A stretch of 64,000 nt of DNA, taken from the NCBI RefSeq assembly GCF_044389085.1, contig NZ_JBIRXP010000003.1, positions 689,011-753,010 on the forward strand. The letters run 5' to 3'. The position numbers and the translations under genes are program-made. The notes beneath the pieces are model-generated. The model made no database searches and was not told the DNA's origin. It saw nothing but the letters and a program-made list of their open reading frames with translations. Below, one piece after another: positions 8,823 to 18,943 of this stretch. Source of the DNA: Isoptericola sp044389085. Lineage in GTDB: Bacteria > Actinomycetota > Actinomycetes > Actinomycetales > Cellulomonadaceae. Position 1 is the first letter of the stretch; every line of letters begins with the position of its first letter.

Positions 8823-9344
8823 CTAGCGAGCCGGGTCGAGGCGCGCCCGCAGCACCGGCCACGCCGCCGCGAAGGCGGGCAGCAGCGGCAGGGTCTCCAC
8901 CTCGTCGACGGCGACCCAGCGCACCTCGAGGCTCTCGGGGTCGGCCGCGCCGGGCGTCACGCGGGCACCCGGGACGACGTCCGCGAGCACCGTCGTGTAG
9001 GCCCACGGGCCGTGGTCGAGGACGTGGGTCCCGAGGACGTGCACCGCGCGCGGCTCCACGGCCGCCTCCTCGAGGCTCTCGCGCAGGGCGCCGTCGACCG
9101 GCGTCTCGTGCGGGGCCAGCGCGCCGCCCGGCACGCCCCACGTGCCGCCCTGGTCCGACCAGACCGCGCGGTGCTGCAGCACGACGTCGGTCACGGGGCC
9201 CGGCGAGGTCGTGGACGACGCGCGTCGCGCGAGCAGCAGCCCGGCCGCGCCGTACAGGCCCCAGTGCCGGTGGTCGCCGCAGGCCACCCAGCCGTCCCCG
9301 GGGTGCCGGTGAAGGGTCTCGCGCGGGGGAAATGGGCTGGGCAC
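8823..9344 (-). CDS. NUDIX hydrolase
   Basis: The 173-aa protein carries a Nudix box starting GALAPHETP and ending RESLEEAAV, which fits Gx5Ex7REUxEExGU apart from Ala in place of the second Gly. It would hydrolyse a nucleoside diphosphate linked to another moiety; the sequence does not say which. The GTG at 9344 is used as start. It precedes the epoxide hydrolase gene and is divergent from the MFS gene beginning at 9374, so the 29-bp gap must hold both promoters or leaderless starts. Confidence 0.85.
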   Translation of the reverse strand: MPSPFPPRETLHRHPGDGWVACGDHRHWGLYGAAGLLLARRASSTTSPGPVTDVVLQHRAVWSDQGGTWGVPGGALAPHETPVDGALRESLEEAAVEPRAVHVLGTHVLDHGPWAYTTVLADVVPGARVTPGAADPESLEVRWVAVDEVETLPLLPAFAAAWPVLRARLDPAR

Positions 9345-9373
9345 GCGGTCAGGCTACAGGTGACGATGACACG

Positions 9374-10780
<1,407 letters not shown>

Positions 10781-10824
10781 CAGGTCGAAGCGGGCGCCCG
10801 GCACGGCGTCCGGTCGGGGGTGTG

Positions 10825-10880
10825 GCACGAGGTTGTCTGCACGAGGCTGTCTGCACGAGGCCGTCGGCACGAGGCCGTCG
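10825..10880. repeat. Four tandem 14-bp repeats
   Basis: Units at 10825, 10839, 10853 and 10867 read gcacgaggttgtct, gcacgaggctgtct, gcacgaggccgtcg and gcacgaggccgtcg, and a degenerate fifth begins at 10881. They lie between the MFS stop and the stop of the convergent HNH gene. No protein is encoded here. They may be a simple tandem expansion or part of a bidirectional terminator. Confidence 0.7.
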
Positions 10881-10891
10881 GCACGGCCGTG

Positions 10892-12913
10892 TCAGAAGGG
10901 CGGGTCGTTCGGCGACGCGTCAGATGGGCCCTCGGTCCGGTCGTTCACTCCGCGCTCACCGCCGCCCACCACGGGGCCCGACTTCGGTGGTGTGTGGTCG
11001 GGGATCTCGGGGATCTCGGGGATCTCGGGGATCTCGGGGCCCGTGGGCGTGACGCGATGTCGGGTGGTCTCCACGGGTTCGGCTCGGGTGACGTGTCGGC
11101 GTCCGGTGGGGGAGGTCCATTGGAGGGTGCCGCCCCAGCCGGTGGGTCGGTGGGTGGCCCCGGTGGTGTCGACCTGTCTGACGTGCCAGGTCGACTGGTG
11201 CTTGATCACGTGGTGGCGGCGGCAGAGCATGGCCAGGTTGGTGGCGCTGGTGGCGCCGCCGTTGGCCCATGCCTGGGTGTGGTCGAGGTCGGCGCGGGTG
11301 GCGGGGTGGGTGCAGCCGGGGAAGCGGCAGGTGGTGTCGCGTGTGCGGACGAGGGCTTTGAGGTCGGCCGGCACGGTGTAGGTGGTGCGTCCGACGGACA
11401 AGACGGTGCCGGTCTCGGGGTCGGTGAGGATCCGTCGTAGTGAGGGTGCGAGGGCGGTGAGCTGTCGGGCCGTGTCCGGGTCGACGGGGACGTGGCCGTT
11501 CATGGTGGCGGGGGCGTCGGTGAGGCCGAGCAGGGTCAGGACCGGGACGGTGACGGTGACCTGCGGCCGGATGGAGCGGGCGAGAGCTGCCAGGGTGTGG
11601 TGCTGGGCAAACAGCCGGTCGTCGGTGGTGCCGGTTGCCGTGTGCTCGGCAGGGGCCGCGTCCGCGTCCTGATCCTCCGGCGATGCCTCGTGTGGCGCGC
11701 CGCGCCGCCCGCCGGGCTGGCCCCCGTGCTGGTCAGGGTGCGGACGAGTGTCCTGTCGCGTGTGCCGCGGGCCAGGGCCGGGCACCGCCGCGACGTCGAG
11801 GGTGCCGTCGTCCAGGAGGAGGGCGGCGAGGGTGTCGGCGCGGGCTTGGGAGAGGGTGCGGTGCTCACCGGTGCCGCTCGCGCTGGTGGCGTTGCTCATG
11901 CTCCCGCTGGTGCCGTTGCTCATGCTCGCGGTGGTGCTGGTGAGGTGTTGGGCGGTGCGGGTGAGGCGGTCGTAGGCGGCGTGGGCGAGGGGTGCGGGAA
12001 GGTGGGCGGACAGCCAGGCCATGCCGTCGTGTCCGTCGTCGAGCCAGACGGCGCGGTGCCGGGTGGCGTCGGTGTGGCGGACGTCGGCGGGGGTGGGGTG
12101 GGCGGTCTCGCGGGCTCGGCGTGCGCGCCTGGCGATCTGCGCGGGGGTGCAGGTGACCGTGCTCGCGCCGGTATCAGGATCGTTTGAGCTGGTCACGGCG
12201 GCCAGGACGGTGTGTTCGACGTGGGCTGCCTGGTCGGGGTCGAGGTCGGCGACGTGCTTGGTGATCGCGGTGGCGTGCCCCCAGGACAGGCGGCCTTCGT
12301 GCAGTGCGGCGAGGGTCGCGGGGGCCTTGGTGGTGAGGGTGTGGGCGTGGTCGGTCAGGGTGCCGGCGGCGTGTTCCCCGATGCGGAGGGTGGTGGCGAC
12401 CTCGGCGGTGACGGCGCGGTGGGCGAGCTCGAGGCGGCGGGCCGACGGTGCGCGGCGGGTGGTGGGGTCGTCGGGGTCGAGCAGGTCGGCCTCCAAGGCC
12501 TCGGCCAGGCGGAGCGTGCGGGAGAGAAGGACGGCGCGCTCGGCGTGCAGGGTCGCGATCTGGGCATCGTTGGCGGTGAGCTGGTCCAGCACCCGGTCCA
12601 GGTCGGCCAAGGCCGGGCGGCCCGCAGGCACGGGTGCGGGTGCGGGCACAGGTACGGGTGCGGGTGCGGCTGCGGCTGCGGGAACGGGTGCTGACGCGGG
12701 TACGGGTGGTGCGGTGTCGGTCGCTGGCGGACGGTCCTCGCGTCGTGACTCTTCCTCGAGCAGCTCGCTGATCGACGGGGCCCACGACCGGGGCATCGCG
12801 GCGAGCCGGGCCGCCGCCGCCCCAAGGTCCACCACCGAGCTCACCCGGTCGCCGACGCCACCCGCCGCACCGGCGTCGGTGCCGGTCACGGGGTCGGGGA
12901 GCGTCGTCGTCAT
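10892..12913 (-). CDS. DUF222 and HNH endonuclease domain protein (13E12-like)
   Basis: This 673-aa protein has a long DUF222 region followed by a C-terminal HNH nuclease motif. The metal-binding Cys/His positions are in CRFPGCTHPATRADLDHTQA and CRRHHVIKHQ. It resembles the 13E12 repeat proteins of mycobacteria, present in many copies in actinobacterial genomes and of unsettled function. Residues 65-95 are a Pro/Ala/Val repeat; the C-terminus has EIP four times, encoded by 9-bp repeats at about 11000-11036. The ATG at 12913 is 19 nt from a good LexA box, which fits reports that 13E12 genes are DNA-damage inducible. Confidence 0.85.
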   Translation of the reverse strand: MTTTLPDPVTGTDAGAAGGVGDRVSSVVDLGAAAARLAAMPRSWAPSISELLEEESRREDRPPATDTAPPVPASAPVPAAAAAPAPVPVPAPAPVPAGRPALADLDRVLDQLTANDAQIATLHAERAVLLSRTLRLAEALEADLLDPDDPTTRRAPSARRLELAHRAVTAEVATTLRIGEHAAGTLTDHAHTLTTKAPATLAALHEGRLSWGHATAITKHVADLDPDQAAHVEHTVLAAVTSSNDPDTGASTVTCTPAQIARRARRARETAHPTPADVRHTDATRHRAVWLDDGHDGMAWLSAHLPAPLAHAAYDRLTRTAQHLTSTTASMSNGTSGSMSNATSASGTGEHRTLSQARADTLAALLLDDGTLDVAAVPGPGPRHTRQDTRPHPDQHGGQPGGRRGAPHEASPEDQDADAAPAEHTATGTTDDRLFAQHHTLAALARSIRPQVTVTVPVLTLLGLTDAPATMNGHVPVDPDTARQLTALAPSLRRILTDPETGTVLSVGRTTYTVPADLKALVRTRDTTCRFPGCTHPATRADLDHTQAWANGGATSATNLAMLCRRHHVIKHQSTWHVRQVDTTGATHRPTGWGGTLQWTSPTGRRHVTRAEPVETTRHRVTPTGPEIPEIPEIPEIPDHTPPKSGPVVGGGERGVNDRTEGPSDASPNDPPF

Positions 12914-12932
12914 GCCCCCAGCCTAGCGGCGT

Positions 12933-12948
12933 TCGAACACCTGTTCTA
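12933..12948 (-). promoter_or_regulatory. LexA/SOS box
   Basis: TCGAACACCTGTTCTA matches the actinobacterial LexA operator TCGAACN4GTTCGA except at two bases of the right half. It lies 19 nt upstream of the start of the DUF222-HNH gene, where bound LexA would block transcription. Confidence 0.75.
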
Positions 12949-13077
12949 GACCGTCGTCAAGATCTGTGGAAACCTGCGACGAGGGCGAGGCTGTCGCGCC
13001 GTGCCGGGGTGGCGGGATGTCGTTCGCCGCGTACGAGCCGGGGGCCATGGGTGAACCCCGGCCAGACGGTCCGATCC

Positions 13078-13119
13078 GCGCCGGCCGGCCGTGCGCATCG
13101 TCGGCCGGCCGGCCGGCGC
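13078..13119 (-). terminator. Hairpin terminator of the carboxylase alpha gene
   Basis: Thirteen-base arms (GCGCCGGCCGGCC at 13078-13090 and its complement at 13107-13119) form a very strong stem directly after the alpha-subunit stop codon. There is no clear T run. The remaining 12949-13077 stretch between the HNH and carboxylase genes shows no gene. Confidence 0.6.
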
Positions 13120-14909
13120 TAGTCGACGATCTCGCAGATGGCGGCGCCGGCGGTGACGCCGTCGCCGGGGGCGGCGGACAGCGATCGCACGGTGCCGGCC
13201 TTGTGCGCCAGGAGCGGCTGCTCCATCTTCATGGCCTCGAGCACGACGACGAGGTCGCCCTCGGCCACCTGGGCGCCGTCCTGCACGGCCACCTTGACGA
13301 TCGTGCCCTGCATGGGCGATGCGAGGGTCGCGCCGCTCGCGGCGGAGGACGCGCGGCCGTTGCCGCGGCGGGCGGGACGGCGGGCGGCGTTCGCGCGGCG
13401 CGCGCGCCCGGCGGCCACGCCGAGCCCGGCGGGCAGGACGACCTCGAGGCGACGGCCGCCGACCTCGACGACGACGCGCTCGGCGAGCTCCTCGACCGGC
13501 TCCTCGGCGTCGGGCGTCGGGGCGGGGGCGGCAGGGGCGAGGCGGCCGAGCTCGTCCGCGAAGTCCGTCTCGATCCAGCGGGTGTGCACGCGGAACGCCG
13601 AGCCGTCGGTCGGGACGAAGTCCTCCGCCTCCATGACGGCGCGGTGGAACGGCACGACGGTCGGGATGCCCGCGACCTCGAGCTCGCGCAGGGCGCGGCG
13701 GGCGCGCTGGGCGGCCTGCTCGCGGGTGGCTCCCGTGACGATCAGCTTCGCGATCATCGAGTCGAAGGCGCCGGAGACGGTGTCGCCCTCGACGACGCCC
13801 GTGTCGACGCGCACGCCCGGGCCGGACGGCCAGCGCAGCGTGGTCACGGTGCCGGGGGAGGGCAGGAAGCCCGCCGCCGGGTCCTCGCCGTTGATGCGGA
13901 ACTCGAACGAGTGGCCGCGTGGCGTGGTGGAGTCGTAGCCCAGCGGCTCGCCGGCGGCGATGCGCAGCTGCTCGCGCACCAGGTCGATGCCCGTGACCTC
14001 CTCGGTCACGGGGTGCTCCACCTGGAGGCGGGTGTTGACCTCGAGGAAGGACAGGGTGCCGTCGGTGCCGACCAGGAACTCGCACGTGCCGGCGCCCACG
14101 TAGCCGGCCTCGGTGAGGATGGCCCGCGACGCGCGGTCCAGCTCGGCCTCCTGCTCCGGGGTGAGGAACGGCGCGGGCGCCTCCTCGACGAGCTTCTGGT
14201 GGCGGCGCTGCAGCGAGCAGTCGCGGGTGGAGACCACCACGACGTTGCCGTGCTGGTCGGCCAGGCACTGCGTCTCGACGTGCCGCGGCCGGTCGAGGTA
14301 CCGCTCCACGAAGCACTCGCCGCGGCCGAACGCGGCGACCGCCTCCCGCACCGCGGACTCGTACAGCTCGTCGATCTCGTCCGCCGTGCGGGCGACCTTG
14401 AGCCCGCGGCCGCCGCCGCCGAACGCCGCCTTGATCGCGATCGGCAGCCCGTGCTCGGCGGCGAAAGCGTGCACCTCGTCCGCGCCGTGCACCGGGTCGG
14501 GGGTGCCGGGGACCAGCGGGGCACCGGCCGCCTGGGCGATGTGCCGCGCGCTGACCTTGTCGCCGAGCGACTCGATGGCCGCGGGCGGAGGGCCGATCCA
14601 CACGAGGCCGGCGTCGAGCACCGCCTGCGCGAACTGCGCGTTCTCCGACAGGAAGCCGTAGCCGGGGTGCACCGCGTCCGCGCCGGAGCGGCGCGCGACG
14701 TCGAGCAGCTTCTCGACGTCGAGGTAGGTGTCCGCGGCACGCTGGCCCTGCAGCGCGAACGCCTCGTCGGCGAGCCGCACGTGCAGCGCGTCGCGGTCGG
14801 AGTCGGCGTAGACGGCGACGGAGGCGATCCCGGCGTCGGTGCAGGCACGGGCGATGCGGACGGCGATCTCGCCGCGGTTCGCGACGAGCACCTTGCTGAT
14901 GGTGGGCAC
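13119..14909 (-). CDS. accA3: Acyl-CoA carboxylase alpha subunit (biotin carboxylase plus biotin carrier)
   Basis: The 596-aa protein joins a biotin carboxylase (about 1-450; VLVANRGEIAVRIARA at the N-terminus, glycine-rich ATP loop AAFGGGGRGLKVA, FLEVNTRLQVEHPVTE in the active site) to a C-terminal biotin carrier domain with biotinyl-lysine in EAMKME. It carboxylates carrier biotin with ATP and bicarbonate and passes CO2 to a separate beta subunit, probably the one at 21583, for acetyl-, propionyl- or longer acyl-CoA. The start is GTG 14909. A 17-bp motif shared with the beta-subunit gene lies 91 nt upstream. maf precedes it on the same strand. Confidence 0.94.
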   Translation of the reverse strand: MPTISKVLVANRGEIAVRIARACTDAGIASVAVYADSDRDALHVRLADEAFALQGQRAADTYLDVEKLLDVARRSGADAVHPGYGFLSENAQFAQAVLDAGLVWIGPPPAAIESLGDKVSARHIAQAAGAPLVPGTPDPVHGADEVHAFAAEHGLPIAIKAAFGGGGRGLKVARTADEIDELYESAVREAVAAFGRGECFVERYLDRPRHVETQCLADQHGNVVVVSTRDCSLQRRHQKLVEEAPAPFLTPEQEAELDRASRAILTEAGYVGAGTCEFLVGTDGTLSFLEVNTRLQVEHPVTEEVTGIDLVREQLRIAAGEPLGYDSTTPRGHSFEFRINGEDPAAGFLPSPGTVTTLRWPSGPGVRVDTGVVEGDTVSGAFDSMIAKLIVTGATREQAAQRARRALRELEVAGIPTVVPFHRAVMEAEDFVPTDGSAFRVHTRWIETDFADELGRLAPAAPAPTPDAEEPVEELAERVVVEVGGRRLEVVLPAGLGVAAGRARRANAARRPARRGNGRASSAASGATLASPMQGTIVKVAVQDGAQVAEGDLVVVLEAMKMEQPLLAHKAGTVRSLSAAPGDGVTAGAAICEIVD

Positions 14910-15000
14910 GGCTCACGGTAACGCGTGCGCCGCCGTCCTCCGGCACCCGCCCGGCCCCGCCGCCGAAGTCTGTGCCGGGTACCAACGCGGCTCCGAGCCG

Positions 15001-15017
15001 TTTGGAGGGATCCCACA
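15001..15017 (-). promoter_or_regulatory. Shared motif upstream of carboxylase alpha gene (copy 1)
   Basis: On the coding strand the sequence is TGTGGGATCCCTCCAAA. The same motif with one change (TGTGGGGTCCCTCCAAA) lies upstream of the beta-subunit gene at 23281-23297 in the same orientation. The centre GGGATCCC is palindromic. It is a candidate operator for a regulator of acyl-CoA carboxylase; I cannot assign that regulator. Confidence 0.55.
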
Positions 15018-15085
15018 TGGACCCGGGGGTCAGGCGGTGTCCGGCGCGCTCGGAGTTGGTGGTTTCGACAGTGTGCCCCGCGGCC

Positions 15086-15760
15086 TCAGCGCGGGTCGCG
15101 GAGCGAGCGCCAGGGGATCTCCAGCTCGCCGAGCAGCTCCCGCAGCAGCGGCAGGCTCAGCCCGACGACACCGTGGTGGTCGCCCTCGATCCGGTCGACG
15201 TACGGGCCGCCGAGCCCGTCGATCGTGAAAGCGCCCGCCACGTGCAGGGGCTCGCCCGTCGCGACGTAGGCGTCGATCTCCTCGTCGTCGACGTCGGCGA
15301 AGTGCACGGTCGTCGACGAGGAGGCGCCGAGCGTGCCGCCGGTGCCGCCGTCCTCGGGGTCGCGGGCGTCCACGAGCCAGTGGCCCGTGTGCAGCACGGC
15401 CGCCCGCCCGCGCATCGCACGCCAGCGACGGCGGGCGTCGTCGGCGTCGGCGGGCTTGCCGAGGATCTCGCCGTCCAGCTCGAGCATCGAGTCGCACCCG
15501 AGCACGAGGGCCGACGCCTCGTCGTCGCCGTCCTCGAGGCGGGCGCTGACGTCCTCCGCCTTGGCCTGGGCCAGCACGAGGACGGCGTCGGCGGGCTCGA
15601 GGTCGGCGCCGAACCCGGCGCGCGCGGCGTCGAGCACGGCGGGCTCGTCGACGTCGGAGACGACGACCCGCGGCGTGACGCCGGCTGCCGCCAGGGTGGT
15701 CAGGCGGGCGGGGGACCGGGAGGCGAGGACGAGGCGCACGGGCGCGGCGGAGGCAGGCAC
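15086..15760 (-). CDS. maf: Maf family nucleoside triphosphate pyrophosphatase
   Basis: This 224-aa protein belongs to the Maf/YhdE house-cleaning pyrophosphatases, which cut non-canonical or pyrimidine NTPs to monophosphates. The N-terminal signature is LVLASRSPARLTTL; LGCDSMLELDGEILGKP supplies the metal- and base-contacting residues; GAFTIDGLGGPYVDRIEG is the conserved C-terminal block. The usual length is about 200 aa, so it is complete. The start is GTG 15760. Location among acyl-CoA carboxylase genes matches M. tuberculosis (Rv3282 near accD5, accE5 and accA3). Confidence 0.92.
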   Translation of the reverse strand: MPASAAPVRLVLASRSPARLTTLAAAGVTPRVVVSDVDEPAVLDAARAGFGADLEPADAVLVLAQAKAEDVSARLEDGDDEASALVLGCDSMLELDGEILGKPADADDARRRWRAMRGRAAVLHTGHWLVDARDPEDGGTGGTLGASSSTTVHFADVDDEEIDAYVATGEPLHVAGAFTIDGLGGPYVDRIEGDHHGVVGLSLPLLRELLGELEIPWRSLRDPR

Positions 15761-15777
15761 GTGCGCACCCTAACGAG

Positions 15778-16704
15778 TCAGCCGGTGTGCAGCAGCAGCG
15801 ACGAGACCACCAGGACGACCGGCGACGCCACGGTGGTGACCAGGATCGTGTCGCGCGCGAGCAGCTCGCCGGTGCGGAACCGGGCGGCGTAGTTGTACAC
15901 GTTCTGGGCCACGGGCAGGGCGGCGAGCGTGACCGCCGTCGCCACCTGCGCGGGGTCCAGCCCGAACGCGTACCGCGCGAGGACGAACGCGACCGCCGGC
16001 ATGACCGCCGCCTTGAGCACCGACGCCACGACGACGGCCGTCCGCCCGCCCGGCTGCTGGAACGGGCGGGAACCGTGCAGCGACATCCCGAACGCGAGCA
16101 GGATCATCGGTACGGCCGCGCCGCCGAGGATCTCCAGCGGCGCGAGCACGGGCGCCGGGACGCTCCACCCCGTCAGCGAGACGACGGCGCCCGCCAGCGA
16201 GCCGAGGATGATCGGGTTGCGGACCGGCTGCGCCAGCACGAACCCCACGGACACCCGGCCCGACGTCTGCGCGTCGAGCACCAGCAGCGTCACGGGGGCG
16301 AGGATCAGCAGCTGCAGCAGGAGCACCGGCACGACCGCGGCCGGGTCGCCCAGCACGTACACGGCCACGGGCAGGCCGATGTTGTTGGCGTTCACGTAGC
16401 CGGCCGAGACGGCGCCGATCGTCGCCTCCGAGGCGGGCCGGCGCAGCCACAGCAGGTTCACCGCGACGAACGCCGCCGCCACGGTCACCGCGGCGATCGC
16501 CTGCACCAGCAGCGGCGCCTGGAAGAGCTCCCCGACGTCGGCGTCGGCGATGACGGTGAACAGCAGCGCAGGGCTGGCGACGAAGAACCCGATGCGGTTG
16601 AGCGCCGTCCGGGCGTCGGGCCCGCCGAGGCGCAGGCGCGCCGCGACGTACCCGACGCCGATGACCACGCCGATGATCGCGAAGCCGGTGAGGATGCCTT
16701 CCAT
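15778..16704 (-). CDS. AEC family transporter (auxin efflux carrier type)
   Basis: The 308-aa membrane protein begins MEGILTGFAIIGVVIGVGYVAARL and has about ten hydrophobic segments. The conserved half-repeats typical of AEC carriers are visible: ALNRIGFFVASPALLF and YVNANNIGLPVAVYVLG in the N-terminal half, and SVLKAAVMPAVAF with LPVAQNVYNYA in the C-terminal half. Bacterial members move malate, malonate or other organic acids; the substrate here is unknown. It ends 17 nt before the maf start on the same strand. The ATG at 16704 is the only sensible start. Confidence 0.85.
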   Translation of the reverse strand: MEGILTGFAIIGVVIGVGYVAARLRLGGPDARTALNRIGFFVASPALLFTVIADADVGELFQAPLLVQAIAAVTVAAAFVAVNLLWLRRPASEATIGAVSAGYVNANNIGLPVAVYVLGDPAAVVPVLLLQLLILAPVTLLVLDAQTSGRVSVGFVLAQPVRNPIILGSLAGAVVSLTGWSVPAPVLAPLEILGGAAVPMILLAFGMSLHGSRPFQQPGGRTAVVVASVLKAAVMPAVAFVLARYAFGLDPAQVATAVTLAALPVAQNVYNYAARFRTGELLARDTILVTTVASPVVLVVSSLLLHTG

Positions 16705-16740
16705 GCCAGATCAGGTGCGGGACGGGCGGGGCGCGCCGCG

Positions 16741-18504
16741 TCAGCGGGCGTCGCGCAGGGCGCCGGTCAGCACGTCCAGGCCGACCGAGCCGAGGCTGAG
16801 CGCCCGCGCGTGGAACTCCCGCAGGTCGAACTCCTCGCCGCGGGCCTGCGCCGCCGTCCGGGCGTCGTCGCGCGCCTGCTCCCACAGCCGCTGGCCCACC
16901 TTGTACGACGGCGCCTGGCCCGGCCAGCCCAGGTAGCGGTTGAGCTCGAACCGCACGAACGACTCCGGCATGTTGACGTTGGCCTTGAGGAACGGCCACG
17001 CCTTCTCCGCGTCCCATCGGCCATCGGGCCCAGCGCCGCCGCCCCACTGATCGGGGGCCCTCTTGCCGAGGTGCACGCCGATGTCGAGCACCACGCGGGC
17101 GGCGCGCATGCGCTGCGCGTCGAGCATGCCGAACCGGTCGCCCGGGTCGTCGAGGTGGCCGAGGTCCGCCATGAGCCGCTCCGCGTACAACGCCCAGCCC
17201 TCGCCGTGACCGGAGACCCAGCACATGAGGCGGCGCCACGAGTTGAGGGTGTCGCGCGCGACGACGGCGGCCGCGCACTGCAGGTGGTGGCCCGGGACGC
17301 CCTCGTGGTACACCGTCGTCTTCTCGCGCCAGGTGTTGAACTCCGTGACGTCGGCGGGCACCGACCACCACATGCGACCCGGCCGGGAGAAGTCGTCGCT
17401 CGGCGGCGTGTAGTAGATGCCGCCGGTCTGGGTCGGCGCGATGCGGCACTCGATGGTGCGCACCGGGCCCTCGATGTCGAAGTGCGTGCCGGCGAGGTCC
17501 TCGATGGCGGCGTCCGCCGTCTCCTGCATCCAGCGACGCAGGGCGTCCGTGCCGTGCAGGGTGCGCGCCGGGTCGGCGTCGAGCGCGGCCACCGCGTCCT
17601 CGACGCTCGCGCCGGGGCCGGCGATCTCGCGGGCCACGGACTCCTGCTCGGCCACGATGCGGGCCAGCTCGTCCAGGCCCCACGCGTACGTCTCGTCGAG
17701 GTCGACCTCGGCGCCCAGGAACTCGCGGGAGAACCGCGCGTAGCGGTCGCGGCCCACGGCGTCGCGCTCCGGCGCCTGCGGGGCGAGGTCGCGCTCGAGG
17801 AACTCGGCGAGCCGGGCGTAGGCCTCGCGGGCGGCGGTCGCGCCACGCTCCAGCTCGGCGCGCACGAGGCTGCACGCCGCCGACTCGTCCAGGACGGCCG
17901 CGGCGTCGTCGCTCCGCACGAGGCCGTCGAAGAACGACGCGGCGCCGTTGAGACCGGCGAGCTCGCGGGACTGGGACACCCCCTCGCGCACCTGCCGGAT
18001 CGCGGCGACCTGGCCGCGTCGTGCCGCCTCCGTGAGCGACGCGACATAGCCGTCGATCGCGTCGGGGACGGCGTTGAGGCGGGCGGCCACGTTCTCCCAC
18101 GCCTCGACCGAGCCCGTGGGCATGAGGTCGAAGACGTCGCGCAGCTGCTGCACCGGCGACTCGATGTTGTTGAGGCTCGCCAGCGGCTCGTCCGCGTCGT
18201 GCAGCTCGAGCGCGAGCCCCACGCGCTCGCGCATCGCCGCCAGGGTCACGCGGTCGACGTCGTCGAGCGGCCCGCCGTCGCGCTCCGCCACGTCCAGCTC
18301 GCGCAGGAGGGCGCGGTCGGAGTCCGCCCGCGCCTCGTGCCCGGCGGGGGACAGGTCGGTCATGCGGTGGTCGTGGCCAGGCAGCCCGATCGCGGTGGCG
18401 AGCAGCGGGTCGAGCTCGGCGGACCGGGCGACGTACGCGTCGGCGACGGCGTCGATCGCGGAAGCGGTGCGGGGGGCGGCCGGGACGGTGGGCTGAGTCA
18501 CCAT
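16741..18504 (-). CDS. DUF885 family protein, putative metallopeptidase-like hydrolase
   Basis: The 587-aa protein matches the DUF885 family: an alpha-helical N-terminal half followed by the family motif HEGVPGHHLQ (a zinc-binding HExxxHH-like arrangement) and downstream EGWALYAERLM, whose Glu is the probable third ligand. No signal peptide is visible, so it is probably cytoplasmic. Family members have been linked to peptide or carboxyl-ester cleavage, but the natural substrate is unknown. It ends 36 nt before the AEC gene and may be transcribed with it. Confidence 0.85.
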   Translation of the reverse strand: MVTQPTVPAAPRTASAIDAVADAYVARSAELDPLLATAIGLPGHDHRMTDLSPAGHEARADSDRALLRELDVAERDGGPLDDVDRVTLAAMRERVGLALELHDADEPLASLNNIESPVQQLRDVFDLMPTGSVEAWENVAARLNAVPDAIDGYVASLTEAARRGQVAAIRQVREGVSQSRELAGLNGAASFFDGLVRSDDAAAVLDESAACSLVRAELERGATAAREAYARLAEFLERDLAPQAPERDAVGRDRYARFSREFLGAEVDLDETYAWGLDELARIVAEQESVAREIAGPGASVEDAVAALDADPARTLHGTDALRRWMQETADAAIEDLAGTHFDIEGPVRTIECRIAPTQTGGIYYTPPSDDFSRPGRMWWSVPADVTEFNTWREKTTVYHEGVPGHHLQCAAAVVARDTLNSWRRLMCWVSGHGEGWALYAERLMADLGHLDDPGDRFGMLDAQRMRAARVVLDIGVHLGKRAPDQWGGGAGPDGRWDAEKAWPFLKANVNMPESFVRFELNRYLGWPGQAPSYKVGQRLWEQARDDARTAAQARGEEFDLREFHARALSLGSVGLDVLTGALRDAR

Positions 18505-18525
18505 CGCAGCCTAGCCCGCGCGCCG

Positions 18526-18569
18526 TGCCGCCCCGATGCCGCCCCGATGCCGCCCTGATGCCGCCCCGA
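18526..18569. repeat. Four tandem 11-bp repeats
   Basis: Units of tgccgccccga (one with a single change) run at 18526, 18537, 18548 and 18559, in the gap between the DUF885 start and the stop of the small membrane protein gene. No function is apparent. Confidence 0.6.
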
Positions 18570-18583
18570 CACCGCCGGACCGG

Positions 18584-18808
18584 TCAGGCCGGCGGGGGCG
18601 GGCGTCGGTCGTCGTACCGCTCGACCGTGTGGCTGGTGTGCGCACGCTGCCGGTTGTACACGAGCCCCAGGATCAGTGCGAGGACGCCGGCACCCATGCA
18701 GATGTAGCCCACGATGTTCAGGTTGACGACCTCCCACGTGTCCGGCGCGATGGCGAACGCGAGGATGGCGCCCACGACGATGAGGAAGATGCCCGTTCCG
18801 ATGCCCAT
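18584..18808 (-). CDS. Small two-helix membrane protein (DUF6458-like)
   Basis: The 74-aa protein starts MGIGTGIFLIVVGAILAFAI and has two hydrophobic helices (about 5-22 and 32-50). A basic and proline-rich tail follows. Small proteins of this build with MGIG at the N-terminus are common in actinobacteria and are filed as DUF6458 without known function. The ATG at 18808 is the start. It is a single gene, divergent from the glycerate kinase. Confidence 0.8.
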   Translation of the reverse strand: MGIGTGIFLIVVGAILAFAIAPDTWEVVNLNIVGYICMGAGVLALILGLVYNRQRAHTSHTVERYDDRRPPPPA

Positions 18809-18943
18809 GAGAGTGCCTCCGTCCGCGGTGCCCGGACGTCGGACGTCCGTGCGTCGATCCTCGCCGGGTGCCCCGGTGCTCGCCCGCCGGGCACGCGAGA
18901 CGACGACGCGCCCGGCGCGAGGGCTCGGCTAGCCTCGGGCCTC

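Noticed and set aside
11000..11040. gggatctcg repeats as a possible CRISPR or regulatory array
   Set aside because: The units are contiguous without spacers and lie in frame within the HNH gene, coding for an EIP repeat.
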